Part shown: positions 1-11,576 of the stretch, piece by piece
Numbering within the stretch: the first letter of the stretch is position 1
How the letters are laid out: every line of letters starts with the position of its first letter
Assembly: GCA_030549495.1 (NCBI GenBank)
Contig: JAUIRK010000061.1
Location: forward strand, 248,001 to 312,000
Source of the DNA: Nectonema munidae
Lineage: Eukaryota > Nematomorpha > Nectonematoida > Nectonematidae
Reading direction: 5' to 3'
Length of the DNA stretch: 64,000 bases
Notes under the pieces: generated by a model
Database searches by the model: none
Told to the model about the DNA's origin: nothing
The model's input: the letters and a program-made list of their open reading frames with translations, nothing else
Program-made: the position numbers and the translations under genes

Positions 1-86
1 GTGTATATTCCACTATAAAAATGTTCTATGAAAATTGTAAAGGTATATGTGTATTAAGGCTGATTCCAGTGCAGGGGCGCACATCC

Positions 87-132
87 GGGGGGGGGGGGGG
101 GGGGGGGAAAATGACCCCCCCCCCCCCCCCCC
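87..132. repeat. G-run/C-run hairpin beside the element end
   Basis: About 21 G are followed by a 7-base spacer and about 18 C, giving a near-perfect homopolymer inverted repeat directly inside the left terminal repeat of the 72-3716 element. The related end at 21971 has about 10 G and the end at 3686-3691 has six C. The lengths are therefore unstable and also vulnerable to assembly error. Confidence 0.8.
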
Positions 133-584
133 AATAATTTTCTATAAGTAAGAGTTGCTGCTTTTTTATAAAACATGTATGATGATCATGATATCTATGT
201 ATGAAGAATGGAGACTTTCGAATCAATCAAACATCACATGTCAAGCTGCTCTGAAATTCCTATCGAACATATTTTACAGACGAAGCGTGAGAGCTATATA
301 ATAATAATCCATTGCAATGTAAATTAATTAATGTAATGTTAATAATAATAAGTCAGCAATGTTTATCACAGTGTCTCCTCTTTATAGTATTTTTGGGCAA
401 ATACATGTTGATGATCCACTAGATTTTCTCATCTTCTGTCACAGTGATTCTATTTCTCTTTCTCTCTCCTCTATTTTTCTCTTCCGCTTTCTCTGCTAAA
501 ACTCAATCATTCACTCAAGCTCTCTTCTTTCATTCAAGCCCTCTTCTCTTGTTAAGCCTTCATCTCATTCAGTTCTCTTCTCTC

Positions 585-787
585 CAGTGACGTAGCTAGG
601 CTGGGGCATGAGGGGCCGTGCCCACACTCCTATGTACCGCATGGTGCCCCATGCAACTTATGCGATATCAGTTTTTGAAAATTTCTCCAATAAAAAGATC
701 AAGAAAGTATACAAAATGTTGCTCACGTTTTTTGTTTTTAAATTGTGCCCCCCCCCCCCTATTAACTTTTTTCTGGTTACACCACTG
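585..787. mobile_element. hAT-like MITE, family CAGTGRCGTAGC, copy 1
   Basis: Ends read CAGTGACGTAGCTAG on the left and, as reverse complement, CAGTGGTGTAACCAG on the right. Flanks are CTTCTCTC (577-584) and CTTCTATC (788-795), 7 of 8 identical. The inverted paralogue near 24045-24085 lacks this 203-bp block, which confirms a discrete insertion into the larger element. A sister copy lies at 54593-54890. No coding content. Confidence 0.82.
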
Positions 788-1243
788 CTTCTATCTAATT
801 TGCATTTAGAGTTAAATTAAAATAGTTTCCAATTGTTACAATTTTATATCAATGAATATTGTTAGACTCGCGCTAAGAATTTTTTTCAACAAAGGTCATT
901 TAATCTTTATCACTACGTTTGTTACATTTGAAAACTTTTATTTTTTCGAGTCAAGAAATTTTTTTAATAGTTATTTGGGAATGAATATATATTTGAGCAG
1001 AGATATCTTTTATAATGTTCGATTGTTAAATTTTATAAGTAACACTGTTCATAATCAAATACCTTTTTTAAAGAAAATTTGTTGATTATTATAGTAAAAA
1101 TATAATATCGAAACAAAACGTTTCAGTTGTTAAAAATGTACTTGATCTATTATTTATGACAGCTGTCAGAATTTTATTTGTAGACAAATATTCAAAAAAC
1201 GCAATGGTTTTCTTTTCTCGTATACTTTGATTTATGTTAGTTT

Positions 1244-1605
1244 GGTCCTCGGACATTTCGCCCCATTATTTTCATAAGACAGTTCGTCCCGTGGACAATT
1301 CGCTCCATTATTTCATAAGACAGTTCGTCCCATGGACAATTCGCCCCATTATTTTCATAAGACATTTTGTTTCATGGACAATTCCCCCCGTTATTTTCAT
1401 AAGATATTTTGTCTCATGGATAATTCTAAAAAATTAAAAGATAAAATGATTAATTTGAAATAATTTAATAGAGATAAAATAAACAAGAATATAAAATTTT
1501 TTAATAATTTTACACATTTAATAAGCAAAGATGGATGAAACAAATAGCCTATGAGACAATTTGTCCAGGGGGCAAATTGTTTTTGGGGCGAAATGTCTAT
1601 CGACC
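1244..1605. mobile_element. MITE with internal 42-bp minisatellite, copy 1
   Basis: Termini are GGTCCTCGGACATTTCGCC and, reading the right end inward, GGTCGATAGACATTTCGCC. Flanking 8-mers GTTAGTTT and GTTAGATT match at 7 of 8 bases. Inside are about four tandem copies of a 42-bp unit containing ATAAGACAGTTCGTCCCATG and GACAATTCGCCC. The apparent short open frame across it is a repeat translation (FIRHFVSWTIR-type) and not a gene. Copy 2 is at 2655-3603. Confidence 0.8.
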
Positions 1606-1844
1606 GTTAGATTAAATAATTTTTTAATTAAAAGGGCTAGCTACTTAAACGTTGGCTTTTGCTGCTTATAAAAACTTGGAAATATCAAATAAACTCTAAT
1701 TCTTTATGCCTCCTATTATTTTGAAATTATTCTGAGAACAGACGGTTCCATTTTAAAATAGTGAAAATTGCTTTATTAGTTTTTGTTTCCTTTCTCTCTT
1801 ATGTTAATTATGTAGCAAATTTTTCAATTTTAAGTAAAAGGTAA

Positions 1845-2010
1845 GGTGCAGCGGGTGTATTTTCATTGACAAGGCACTGATGTACCGCTAGTGTCAAACT
1901 GTGAACAAATTCGAAATTCGTTCAAATTCGAGGTATCGATGGGGAATCGAACCCAGAGGCTTCCGTGCTGAGTCCATCATCTCAACGAACCTGCCATGCC
2001 ACCCATTGAG
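1845..2010 (-). mobile_element. tRNA-derived SINE, minus strand
   Basis: On the minus strand an A-box-like TGGCATGGCAGGTTCGTTGA is followed by a near-consensus B box GGGTTCGATTCCC. A tRNA-unrelated body follows, with a motif resembling GTTTGACACTAGCGGTAC and AGTGCCTTGTCAATGAAAA. Homologous copies lie at 23070-23205 (+) and about 10140-10290 (+). A functional tRNA is excluded because no 7-bp acceptor stem closes around it. Confidence 0.72.
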
Positions 2011-2654
2011 TATGCTGTAGGGGATACGTCAAAATTAGTTTTCAAAAAACTTAAGTTCTACCCTAAAAATTTTTAGTTTTTGTTGAAGCTCTATAACTTT
2101 TTCTGGTAAACTTTTTTTCCTTAAAATTTATTATAAAAGGTAAATCATTGCAAAATGTTAAAAGTTATTTTACTTTTTGTGGCTTGTATCAATTTAGCTT
2201 TTAAACTATTTTTGAATGATGCTGAGTAAAATGAAATAATGCGATATTAATTTTTTGTTTGCACAATTATAATTTCATTTTATACACTTGCCCCTGAATC
2301 AATCACATTTTTTCATATAAACATCGCAGGGTGTCTAGTAGACTCTTTGCCTTTAGACTACATTCACTCATAAAACTATCTAACCTTCAGTTATTTGTTT
2401 TCTCTATGAATCAAATATCCTTTCATCAATTCCTGTAATGTGTCTGGTAGACTACTTCATTTTTCAAATGAAAAGCCTATTCCACCCACTAACAATTTTG
2501 GATTTTTTTAAACTAGTGTATATTCTGCAAACTTAATTAAAATATTTTCGCTGGAAGTATAGTATTTAAATTCACAAATTTTGTAAAAAAAAATATAAAG
2601 TAGTCTTATAAATTTAGGACTTTAGGTATGCGCTGAATACACTCTATTTTAAAG

Positions 2655-3603
2655 GGTCGACAAACATTTTGCTCCATAGACAATTCGCCCCATAGATGAT
2701 TCGCCCCATAGCCAATTCGCCCCATGGACAAATTGTCTCATAGGCTATTTGTTTCATCCATCTTTGTTTATTATATGTGTAAAATTATTAAAAAATTTTA
2801 TATTCTTGTTTATTTTATCTCTATTAAATTATTTCAAATTATTTTATCTGTTAATTTTTTTTATCACTTTTAAATAATTTTAAATTATTGATGATGAAAT
2901 TGAAGAAAAAGATAATTACAATGATATTACAATTACAAGATATTAATTTTTATTTTGTTTAAAAATTTTAAATATTTATTTCATTTATAAAATAACTACC
3001 TTTCAAAAAACTAAATAAAATTAAAATATAGCTATTTTTATTGAGATGAGTCGTGATATTAGGCAAAACGTTCATATGCCAAACCGTTTTACGAAAAATA
3101 GTCTTATGAAAAAAGCGTAAAAAAGTCTAAAAAAATTGAAAAAACGGTTTTATAAAACAATAGTGCTAATTGATCTGCATAAATAGAGTAAATTGTCTAT
3201 GGCAAGAATTGTATTATAAAAATAGAGCAAATTTTTAATGGAAAGAATTGTCTTATAAAAATAGGATTGGAAGTTTTATAAAAATAATAGAGCGCATTCT
3301 CTTATAAAAATAATGGGGCAAATTGAGCATGAGGCAAATCGCCTTATGAAAATTATGAGGCAAATTATTTTATGAAAATAATGGGGCTGTTTTATGAAAA
3401 TAGTTAGGCGAATTGTCCATGAGACAAAATGTCTTATGAAAATAACGGGGCGAATTGTCCATGGGACGAACGGTCTTATGAAAATAATGGGGCGAATTGT
3501 CCTATGAAAATAATGGGGCGAATTGTCCATGGGACGAACTGTCTTATAAAAATAATGGGGCGAATTGTCTTATAAAAAGAATGGGGCAAAATGTCTGAGG
3601 ACC
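2655..3603. mobile_element. MITE with internal minisatellite, copy 2
   Basis: Same family as 1244-1605. The ends are GGTCGACAAACATTTTGC and, inward from the right, GGTCCTCAGACATTTTGCC. The 8-bp duplication TTTTAAAG is perfect (2647-2654 and 3604-3611). The paralogue at about 22010-22030 reads straight through TTTTAAAGG without it, an exact empty site. The right third is a degenerate array of the 42-bp unit and shorter derivatives in the opposite orientation to copy 1. Confidence 0.86.
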
Positions 3604-3724
3604 TTTTAAAGGATTGCTTGAATATTTGGTATCCCGTGGTATTTCCAGACCACTAATTTTGAAAATTGCAACAAAAAAATTTCGCCCCCCAATAATTTTG
3701 AGGATGTGCGCCCCTGTTCCAATG

Positions 3725-3888
3725 GTCTTGCCTGACACAACACTCAAAAGGAAAAAGTTTGATTATTCTGAATGTAAATCTTAAATAAAATATTTTTAAA
3801 TGCAAATTTTTAAGGAAGATAATTTTGTAAAGGTAGAATTAAAAGTTGGCAAAGTGTGCGCTGGCAGTAAACAGGTTGAGAAACACTG
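3725..3888 (-). mobile_element. Possible hAT terminal fragment
   Basis: Read from 3888 leftwards, the sequence begins CAGTGTTTCTCAACCTG, which resembles the terminal repeat of many Ac/Charlie-like hAT elements. No second end, duplication or coding sequence was found, so this is a weak call. Confidence 0.35.
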
Positions 3889-4439
3889 ATCTATGCTCTT
3901 TTTCAAGCTTGGGAGCTCACGCAAACCCAGACGGAAGTGTTCTTGGGGGTATATGCTAAAAAAAAGAAAGAGAAAAGTTATCCTAGGTGACACACATATA
4001 CAATAGCCCCCAAGCAATAGGAAATTCTGCGTTCTGCGATATAGTTCTGTTTTTCTGAGTTCTAGATCCACCTCTTAAATTTAGGATTGGCACAAGGTAT
4101 AAGTACCAAAACAGTTTCATGGTACGAGCTAGGTTAGGCATAGTCGGTAATCTGGCCTCTGCAGGAGTATGCTTGTAGGACCGGCTATATATTCCTATTA
4201 TAAAATATATATCCTAGGGAGAACATATATATACTCATATCATGTATATATGAGAGGGAGTCAAAATGCAGGGGTAGATTGTTCCTAACCTAGCATGCTC
4301 TAAATTGTGTATACCTTTCTTAACCGTTATAACATGTATCAAATATTATTTATTAATAATATATAAGATATTGCATGCCTTCTAACGCTTCTATTTGTGT
4401 AGCATCTTTTATAATCATATTCTTTTATTTAGGAACAAG

Positions 4440-4795
4440 CTACATTCCGTCGTGCCGGTTTTTTATCCTGGTTTTCTTCCTCTGAAGAATTCAAAGGTTT
4501 TTACGGTTAGGTAGTGCTCTGACGACCCGATTCTAACCTTGATAGTAATCAAGCTATCACTAGACATTAAGCTTCGTTCGCGTTAGGATTGTATCGTTCA
4601 CTCAGCTGTATTTATATATTTGTAACATACATTCTTGTAAAATAATATTGTGAATTAAAGCTATGCAGTAAAAAGGGCCGGTAGGCAGTTAGTGGGATGG
4701 AAAGTCCAGGTAGACCTGGAACCAGCATTCCGGGCGGTCACGATATCCGAAAGGATGGGTGCGAAGTGCGAACGTCACAAACAACTTAACTTAAC
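4440..4795. other. GC-rich island with hairpins, unassigned
   Basis: This stretch is markedly GC-richer than its surroundings. It contains a perfect hairpin TCCAGG-TAGA-CCTGGA (about 4707-4722), an ATCC-GAAA-GGAT hairpin (about 4747-4758) and a GGGCCGG near 4675 that could partly pair with CCGGGC at about 4731. The upstream part (4440-4670) looks like an element terminal region. No open frame is convincing. It may be a structured RNA or the end of a retroelement, but I recognise neither. Confidence 0.35.
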
Positions 4796-4799
4796 TATG

Positions 4800-6110
4800 C
4801 TCACTAAAAAATCATTTTGAAGTACAACCGGAGCCCCACATGCATTGTTGTTGTAAATTACTATTGAACAAAATGTGTCCGACGAATCTCCTTAAAAATT
4901 TCTGAGAATTTGAGGAATATGGAAAACAAGCCCCCAAAGTTATAAATTGAAAAAACTGTGGAACACGGCAAATTAAGTTTGAATATTCGCATAATTCTTC
5001 AAGGCTTCTCGGGTTCCTTAGAAGAACTTTTCTTTTTAGTTCAACCCTAATTTGTTCAATTATATTAAGATCAGGGCTTTGAGGTGGCCAGTTTTTTTTA
5101 GAAGACACGCAAAATTTTTATTTAAAAATTGCTGAGTCAAACAAGACCTATGACAAGGAGCGCCATCACGTTGAAATAAATATCTATATTAGGGAGTAAA
5201 TTGGTTTTAATTATTTCATTGTATTTTATACTATTGAGTGTTCCATCAATTTTTAACAACTTTCTTCCACCATTACTTTTTATAAATCCCCAAAGCATCA
5301 AACTTTTTCTTTCGTGTTTGAACGTTTTTACGGTATAACCTTTATCAAATCGCATTCCTTTAGGCCTTCTAACATATTGCTGTGAATTAGAATGAAGCTC
5401 AATCTTCGTTTTATCACTAAAAATTACATTATGCCAATTCTAAGGATTCGTATCAATTGAAATATATTTTGATAAATTGTTTCCTTCCATTAATTGCTTT
5501 GCAGAAAAATTAGGATTAATCTTTGACATTCTCATTAATTTTCGGATATCTCTTATCAGTAATTTTTGAAGACGACCGCTTTAGGGTTTGTTGGCTACAG
5601 TTCCTGTAGAGATGTATCGGATGTGAATTTTTTACATCCCCGGATGCGGATATTTTGACATCCTAGCGGATGCGGATATCCAAAATAAATTTTATGCGGA
5701 TGATGATATAAAATATTTTTAAAAAATTATGTTTTATATTTTACAGTTTCTTACTATTTTAATCCTTTTTTTGCTAGAATTTAAAAACATAACAAATCTT
5801 GTAAGTTTTAAACAAAAAAAATACAAAAAGTTTCAATAGATATTTAAATAGGGGATGTTAACATGAAAAAATCCACGGATGAGGATGTAAAGCGAATGTT
5901 AAAAAATTTCCGGGTAATCCGCAATCATCCGATACATCTCTAAGTTCCTGTAATTTTATATTTTGATAAAATTTGAGAAACATTACTCCTAGATATATTA
6001 AATCATTTTGAAATAGCTCTTTGACTTTTGTTTATTGAAAGAAGTACAACTTTACTTCTCAATTCTAGAGATACTCATCCAAACTCAAGAGCAGCAATTT
6101 CTTCTTCTTC
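4800..6110 (-). pseudogene. Tc1/mariner-type transposase relic
   Basis: The minus strand carries pieces of a Tc1-like transposase in the expected order. There is a helix-turn-helix piece (SRSNVSQILSKYKIT, about 5950-6000), then a catalytic-domain block with VIFSDKTKIEL and KGYTVKTFKHERKSLMLWG (about 5455-5280). A degraded DGAPCH-like region follows, then NWPPQSPDLNIIE near 5100-5050, the third catalytic region. The reading frame is broken several times (stops and shifts near 5440, 5140 and after 5100), and a 336-bp MITE (5607-5942) splits it. Terminal repeats were not identified. DDE cut-and-paste transposition is the family role; this copy cannot encode it. Confidence 0.85.
5607..5942. mobile_element. 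hAT-like MITE inside the Tc1 relic
   Basis: Perfect inverted ends TAGAGATGTATCGGATG (5607) and its complement (ending 5942) are flanked by a perfect 8-bp duplication AGTTCCTG (5599-5606 and 5943-5950). Subterminal repeats of the type GCGGATATCC and GGATGCGGATATTT occur on the left. It interrupts the Tc1 coding remnant, so it is the younger of the two. Confidence 0.9.
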
Positions 6111-6190
6111 TTCTTCTTCTTGAAATGTGTCTCTCAATTTTTTCCTTCTAAATAAATTCTATTCGATTCTATGATAATGATAATGATAAT
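6100..6190. repeat. Microsatellites (TTC)n and (GATAAT)n
   Basis: A (TTC)n run of about 22 bases ends at 6121, and a GATAAT-type run sits at about 6172-6193. They lie at or just beyond the 5' edge of the Tc1 relic. Confidence 0.8.
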
Positions 6191-6194
6191 GATG

Positions 6195-7560
6195 ACGTGG
6201 ATAGTGAAGATGATATTGTATCAAAAGGATAATTCTATTCTCACAAGATATTTAGACATAATTACAACAGGTAAATAACAATAAAAGTAAGGATATAATT
6301 AATAAGAAGCGTGTAACCTATCCTCATGAAAGGGGGTAAAGGGGTGAGAGGAGACGCAAAAATTAGTCTATACCAGAGCATTTTCATTGAACGAGACATT
6401 TGACCTAATCTTGGAAAAATAAGAACAAAGGCAAAAGACAAAAGAGAATGAGCAGAACTGCTTGCTCGGAGTGCAGTATCCTCAAGTTTACATACGAAAA
6501 AGGGGGAAAGTAAGCGCATTTAAAAAAATGTGAATATCACATGCACAATAGCAAAAAATGAAATGCGAGTAAACTTGAAAAGTATTGCAATTATTAATCT
6601 TTCCTTTTCTCCATAAACATACTTGCTATCAACGTGAAAGTGGCACAAAAGCAGGGGAGCTGGAGTCAGGAAATTTAGTAATCGATGCCCCTCCATGAAA
6701 TTATCTCGCTGTGACGGGGAGGGAGGGTGATGGCAGTTTGGTCAGGGTTTTTTGATGGAGAAAGCAAAATGGGCCTTTTGTATTGGCATTTTCGCAAGGG
6801 CGACCACTCACAAATATTACGTTTACGGTCATAGCATATATTTGGAGTAGCTGAGATTTTTTAGAAACGTTCAACACAAACACGCGTCAGTAGCTGCAAC
6901 TGATGTTAGCTTCTCCTTTATTTCAAAAGCCACTACAAAGGCCACATGTATTATCCTCGATTGACGACAAAATTCGGTCATCAACGAAGATAAAGCTAAG
7001 AGTTCACTCGGAGTAGATTTATTGCAACGCCATCCTCCACATCCGTAAAATGATGCGAGTAAATATTAATTGTAAAATTTAACTCTAATCTTTCAATACT
7101 CTCCCATATCGAATATATTTTTAAAAAATTTATTCTATAACAAATGTTATAAAATCGTCCAGGGCTAAATTTTCTGCTATATTCGCCATAGCATCGCAGC
7201 CGCTTTGAAATAGGCCTGTTTTTTAAATATCGGCACGTGCTTATTTTTTTACATTTTACCTATCTTTTGTTCAAAACTTATTTTTCATATAATAAAAACT
7301 TTTTTTTATTAAATATAAGCATTCACAGGTTCTTTAGACAATTTATCACACACATTCAAAGTGTTTTTCTCACCAACTGTACTGGGGAAAATTGCATCTT
7401 TTTTGACATAACAACCTATTAACTTTTAAATTTTAGTTTAGAATTTTATTTCAACGTGTCTGTCTGAGTGTAATTTTAAAAAACACAAAGATCTCATCAC
7501 TGCGTGTTGAATAATCGTGTACCGAGCCAAGACTGCACTAGATAAGATGAAGAACAAAAA
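6195..7560. other. No recognisable gene
   Basis: Ordinary AT-rich sequence with a slightly GC-richer patch at 6640-6800. Short open frames on both strands show no motif, repeats or homology that I can name. Confidence 0.5.
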
Positions 7561-7564
7561 TTAA

Positions 7565-7658
7565 CCCTTTGAGAACCAGAATTCTGAATACTCTTAGTCT
7601 GTATCTTTTGTAATGGAATTTTTTTCTTTGGACGCTGTGCCACGCTGGTCGTTAAAGG
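7565..7658. mobile_element. TTAA-flanked MITE (piggyBac-like ends), copy 1
   Basis: It begins TTAA-CCCTTTGAGAACCAG and ends CTGGTCGTTAAAGG, an imperfect inverted repeat of the form CCCTTTRASRACCA. The left TTAA is intact and the right flank reads ATTA. Related copies lie at 7936, 11250, 13315 and 21398. Confidence 0.6.
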
Positions 7659-7935
7659 ATTATAAAGATAAAAGTGTTGCTGACCTATCTAATAGTGACG
7701 GGACTATACGAAAGTTTTATACAATTCCGATTCTTAATTGTCTAATGTGTAAAGCTAAAATTTGATTTTAATTATTTTTTGTGTTGGGAGGATTTAGAAC
7801 ATCAATAAATTTAAAGGCAATTTATTTAAATTTTAAAATAGGTTTAAACACTTAACTTTTTTAAATAAGACAAGATTCGATTAATCATCTCATCGCTACT
7901 TTCTAAGTAGTAAAAATGTCTGATATAGCTGTTAA

Positions 7936-8053
7936 TCCTTTGAGGATTTTTAAGACTAATCGCCTGTTTTCTTTTTCAATGCAATTTTATATATTTAAAG
8001 TACGCGACTTTAATTTCCTGGAACTCTGGAGTGTAATACCGTTCCTCAAAGGG
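7936..8053. mobile_element. TTAA-flanked MITE, copy 2
   Basis: TTAA (7932-7935) is followed by TCCTTTGAGGA. The right end is TTCCTCAAAGGG, followed by TCAA, a degenerate TTAA. At 118 bp it is in the size range of the family. Confidence 0.6.
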
Positions 8054-8059
8054 TCAAGG

Positions 8060-10135
8060 ATACTTGAACTCAAGCTAAAAGACCCTCATATTCATTTGAC
8101 AACGTGTGACAACGTAAATTACCTCATTTAATAGAATTAAAAAAAAGTTAACAAAAGTAATGATTTAATTATTTAGTGTGCGTACCACACTCATTCTGTG
8201 CATATTTCAGGAAGAGCAAGTTGGAAATAAAATCAATTAGGGAATTCTGTTTTGTGGATGTAACGTGTGTGTGAGTCGAAAAGTAATAATAATAATAATA
8301 ATAATGATGATGTGATGTGCACAAAGGCCACAATACTTACATATATAACATGGATAAAGGATAAATCACAATGGCGATGATAAGGAGAGACACCACACAG
8401 AGAGTATAGCGGTGCTGTTTTAAGAGCGCTCAGCATAAGCAGCAACTTGATACGAGAAACAATGAAAAAAGAAAGTGGGCAAACTGTTTTAGTAGTAGCT
8501 CAAGCGTGCGTGCGCGCACACTCACAACGATTCTGAAGAGGGGGACACAGACATCCGTGCATGTGCGCATGCATTGATTCCACGCATTGATTCATCGGGG
8601 ATGCGGTGGTGTGTAGGCGGCGACATGCATGAGCCAAACTTAACAAAGTGCCCATTATTAGAGCTTACGCCAAATATTCTACACATTTAAGTGTGTGCGT
8701 GCCAGTGGAGAAGCATAGCGAACAAATGAAAAGCGATATATGCTGTACATACTCTGATAAAAGCCAATCTCGAGTATGAGACAAAATAACATTTAATTCA
8801 CATTATTTAGGAATTTGGTCAACTCGAGTGCAGGTCGAGTTAAAAAGGTAAATACTATACAGTCTTCCAATAAATAGAACAAAAACGATAATAAGCCAAA
8901 AAGATCGGCATTTGATAGCTTTACTTTCTAGGAAATAGTTTTCCTGAGGCCTGTAATACGTACAATATGAACAAAATATCTAAAATTTCATTTTGCAAGA
9001 AGTTATCGAGTTTGTTTTTGCGTTATCATATCATCGTGTGGATCAAACCTCTTTTTCCGTATTATCTTTGGATTCGTGTCTCATCGCATAAAATGTCATA
9101 TTCTCTTCTCTCCAATCCATTGATTCTACTTTTTGAAGGAATGTAGGATATCGCGGATTCTACTTAATTCAATACAGTTTTTACCTAGCCCGGCTTGTTT
9201 TTCAGATTTTAGTGAAGTCAGCTTGACCATTTGATAGCCATTATGGACAATGATGACGGGGGTGGAGTTTGAATCGTATATTTAAGCAAACTTCAAGGGG
9301 TAAAACATAAAGTGCCTAGCATACTTCAAAACACATAAAATTTAATAATATAGGCTGTGGCGTATTCAAAAAATTATTTTAGGGGAAGCTTTAACCCTCG
9401 CTCGAAGGACACTTTTTTTTATCTGCGCCGTTGACAGACTCTATGACATTTTTGTCCATCATCTATTTTCATTTTTAACCAAAATTAGGAAAGTAAAAGT
9501 ATAATGTGCATTCATTTCGGGATATTTTTTAATTAATATGAAAAATATAGTAAAAAAATGACTTAAAATTACGCACTGATGTTTAACGCCATCTATCAGT
9601 GTTTCATTTTTAATCTATAACCCCCCCCCCCTCCCCCCCAGAACGGTCACTGAGGAAATAAAAATAGTTAAAAACAGAAAAAAAGTTTTCTATTCTGACT
9701 TATCATTATTTGTGAAAAAAATGTTAAGGAAAAATAAGCATGTAAAGGTATAAAAAGAACATATCGCATACTTTCATGTTTCATTTGAAGGCTTAAAGAC
9801 ATTGATTTTATAAGAAAAATTAAATTAAAACCTATTTATGCATTTAACACGTGAGTGAAAACGAAAGTTGGGGAGAGACAGGTAATTTTGGAGGACTCAG
9901 AGTAACAGCCAAGCTGATCAAATTGAGTGCAGTGAAAGTCTAACCATTTTCTAATTAATATTTGGCATCTCGCAATATCAAATCGACCTTAAACTTAGCA
10001 ACAGTTGTAACTAAAAAGTCTGAAGACGCAAAATAATGAGAGATTAGATGCCATAGTGGTAAAAACCGGCTAAACCTCAGCGTGCTGGGAACACTAGCCG
10101 TAAAATTTATTATTATTATTATTAAATTATTAACA
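8060..10135. other. No recognisable gene; microsatellites and a C-run
   Basis: Contains (TAA)n near 8286-8305, a GCGTGCGTGCGCGC run near 8506-8519, a broken C-run at 9621-9640 and a lone piggyBac-like start TTAACCCTCGCTCGA at 9391 with no matching right end. No coding region is supported. Confidence 0.5.
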
Positions 10136-10139
10136 GTTG

Positions 10140-10290
10140 TAACTAATAGAAGTGTGAGTAGGGTTGGTTAGACGCTGGATTCGATAACTCAAGGTTCTTG
10201 GGGTCGATACCGCAGCAAGCCTGCTTTTCTCATAGTTCGATACAAGCGGCGCAATTGTGCCTTCTCGATGAAAACACGGCACCACGAACT
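10140..10290 (+). mobile_element. tRNA-derived SINE, plus strand
   Basis: The A-box-like GGTTGGTTAGACGCTGGA and B-box-like GGGTCGATACC are spaced as in a tRNA. The downstream body shares ATAGTTCGATACAAGCGGCGC and TGCCTTCTCGATGAAAACAC with the SINE copies at 1845-2010 and 23070-23205. An (ATT)n run lies just upstream at about 10108-10126. Confidence 0.65.
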
Positions 10291-11249
10291 AACAAAAAAA
10301 CTTATATAATATTTAACTTTTTAACTATTCTCAACTAAGAAATTAACAAAATTATAAACAAACAAGTTAACTAATTGAAAAATGATCACAAATTAATCGA
10401 TTTAGAAAGTCATTTATTGGTTAAGCTTTTTGACTTATTAATTAATAAACTAAAAAATAATTTATCTGGACTTTTTGATCGCTTTTTATGAGATTTTAGA
10501 TGACCTCAAATAAAAATCAAGTGTCCATCATACATCATTAAATAAATGAGTTAAAGGAGTGAATCAAGCTCCTAATCTATTTCAAACCAACTCCATAGAC
10601 AACACAAATATTTAGCTGACAAATGAAATGCAATTCCATTTTATAAATTTTTTGTTTCAGCTTAGTATTATATAAATCAATATCAATCTTTAATTATTGA
10701 TCATGGTTGACAGTTGCGGATTAATTTTAGCTTACCAGAAAGTAGAGATCTGCAAAACAAGCTTTCTCTCATATTAAAACGACTCAAAAAAAGTTTTTTG
10801 GTCAACCCGAACCAAAGCCAAAGCCTCGACTAAACTACCAAAAATTTCCAGATCTGCTACAAAGAAAAGATTTTACATTCACTCGTTGATAAGTAGAGTT
10901 ATATACAGTCAAACCTGCTCTAAACGCCACCTCTATAAGACCGCCACTTCTTTAAGAGCGCCACTTTCTTACAGTCCCGATCAAATTTACATTAAAAATA
11001 CCCTGTAAAAGACCACCACCTCTGTAACGGCGCCAGGCGCCACTACATTGCAGTCCGAATCTTAATAAAAACTTGCACAAGAACGCCACGCACCATACTA
11101 GAGTAGTATATTATTTTGTTAGCCTTCCTTATTTATTATCTACATTACTAGAAAATGAAATCACTTTCTAATGATGTACGTGAATTACAACTAAACTTGA
11201 AATGTAATTTATCATATGACTGGAACGCGTACATCTTGATCACTTTTAA

Positions 11250-11373
11250 CCCTTTGAGGACCAGTGGGTCACCTGTGATCCAAGAAATGAAAATCGCCTG
11301 CTTTGAATATATAAAATTCCATTGAAAAAGAAAGCAGACGAATCTCCTCTTCAAAATGTTGGTCCTCAAAGGG
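11250..11373. mobile_element. TTAA-type MITE inside the Tigger element
   Basis: TTAA (11246-11249) precedes CCCTTTGAGGACCA, and the right end is TGGTCCTCAAAGGG, a perfect 14-bp inverted repeat. The right flank reads AACA, so the right TTAA is lost or mutated. It lies upstream of the transposase start. Confidence 0.75.
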
Positions 11374-11576
11374 AACAATGAACGGTAATCTTCGATGTAT
11401 ACATTTCATGTATACGACTAACACGCATATGCCTTATGCCATTCATGCAGCATTGATAATTGTATTAATGATGTATGCGTATTTACGTGGCAACTCTTTT
11501 ACTTAGAATGAAAGTTTCTTCATCACATATTTTTGCTTTATTTAGAGCTAACACATAATAATTGTTTTCTATCAAA

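Larger units (their letters stand above)
72..3716. mobile_element. Non-autonomous hAT-type element, left copy, with nested insertions
   Basis: Inverted ends CAGGGGCGCACATCC (72) and its complement ending at 3716 are flanked by 8-bp near-identical duplications TTCCAGTG (64-71) and TTCCAATG (3717-3724), which is the hAT pattern. No transposase is readable inside. Removing three nested elements (585-787, 1244-1605, 2655-3603) leaves about 2.1 kb. An inverted relative lies at 21971-24085 and shows empty sites for at least two of these insertions. A tRNA-derived SINE (1845-2010) is present in both copies, so it entered before they separated. The ends carry G or C runs of variable length next to the terminal repeat. 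Confidence 0.8.

Noticed and set aside
26-226. Short minus-strand open frame with a poly-Pro/poly-Gly stretch
   Set aside because: It is a translation of the G-run/C-run hairpin at the transposon end.
3276-3530. Minus-strand open frame with repeated RPIIFIR peptides
   Set aside because: The repeats come from translating the 42-bp minisatellite of the MITE; the same is true of 1234-1437 on the plus strand.
6262-6519. Minus-strand 85-codon open frame with hydrophobic segments
   Set aside because: No motif, no homologue I recognise, no splice or polyadenylation context; likely chance.
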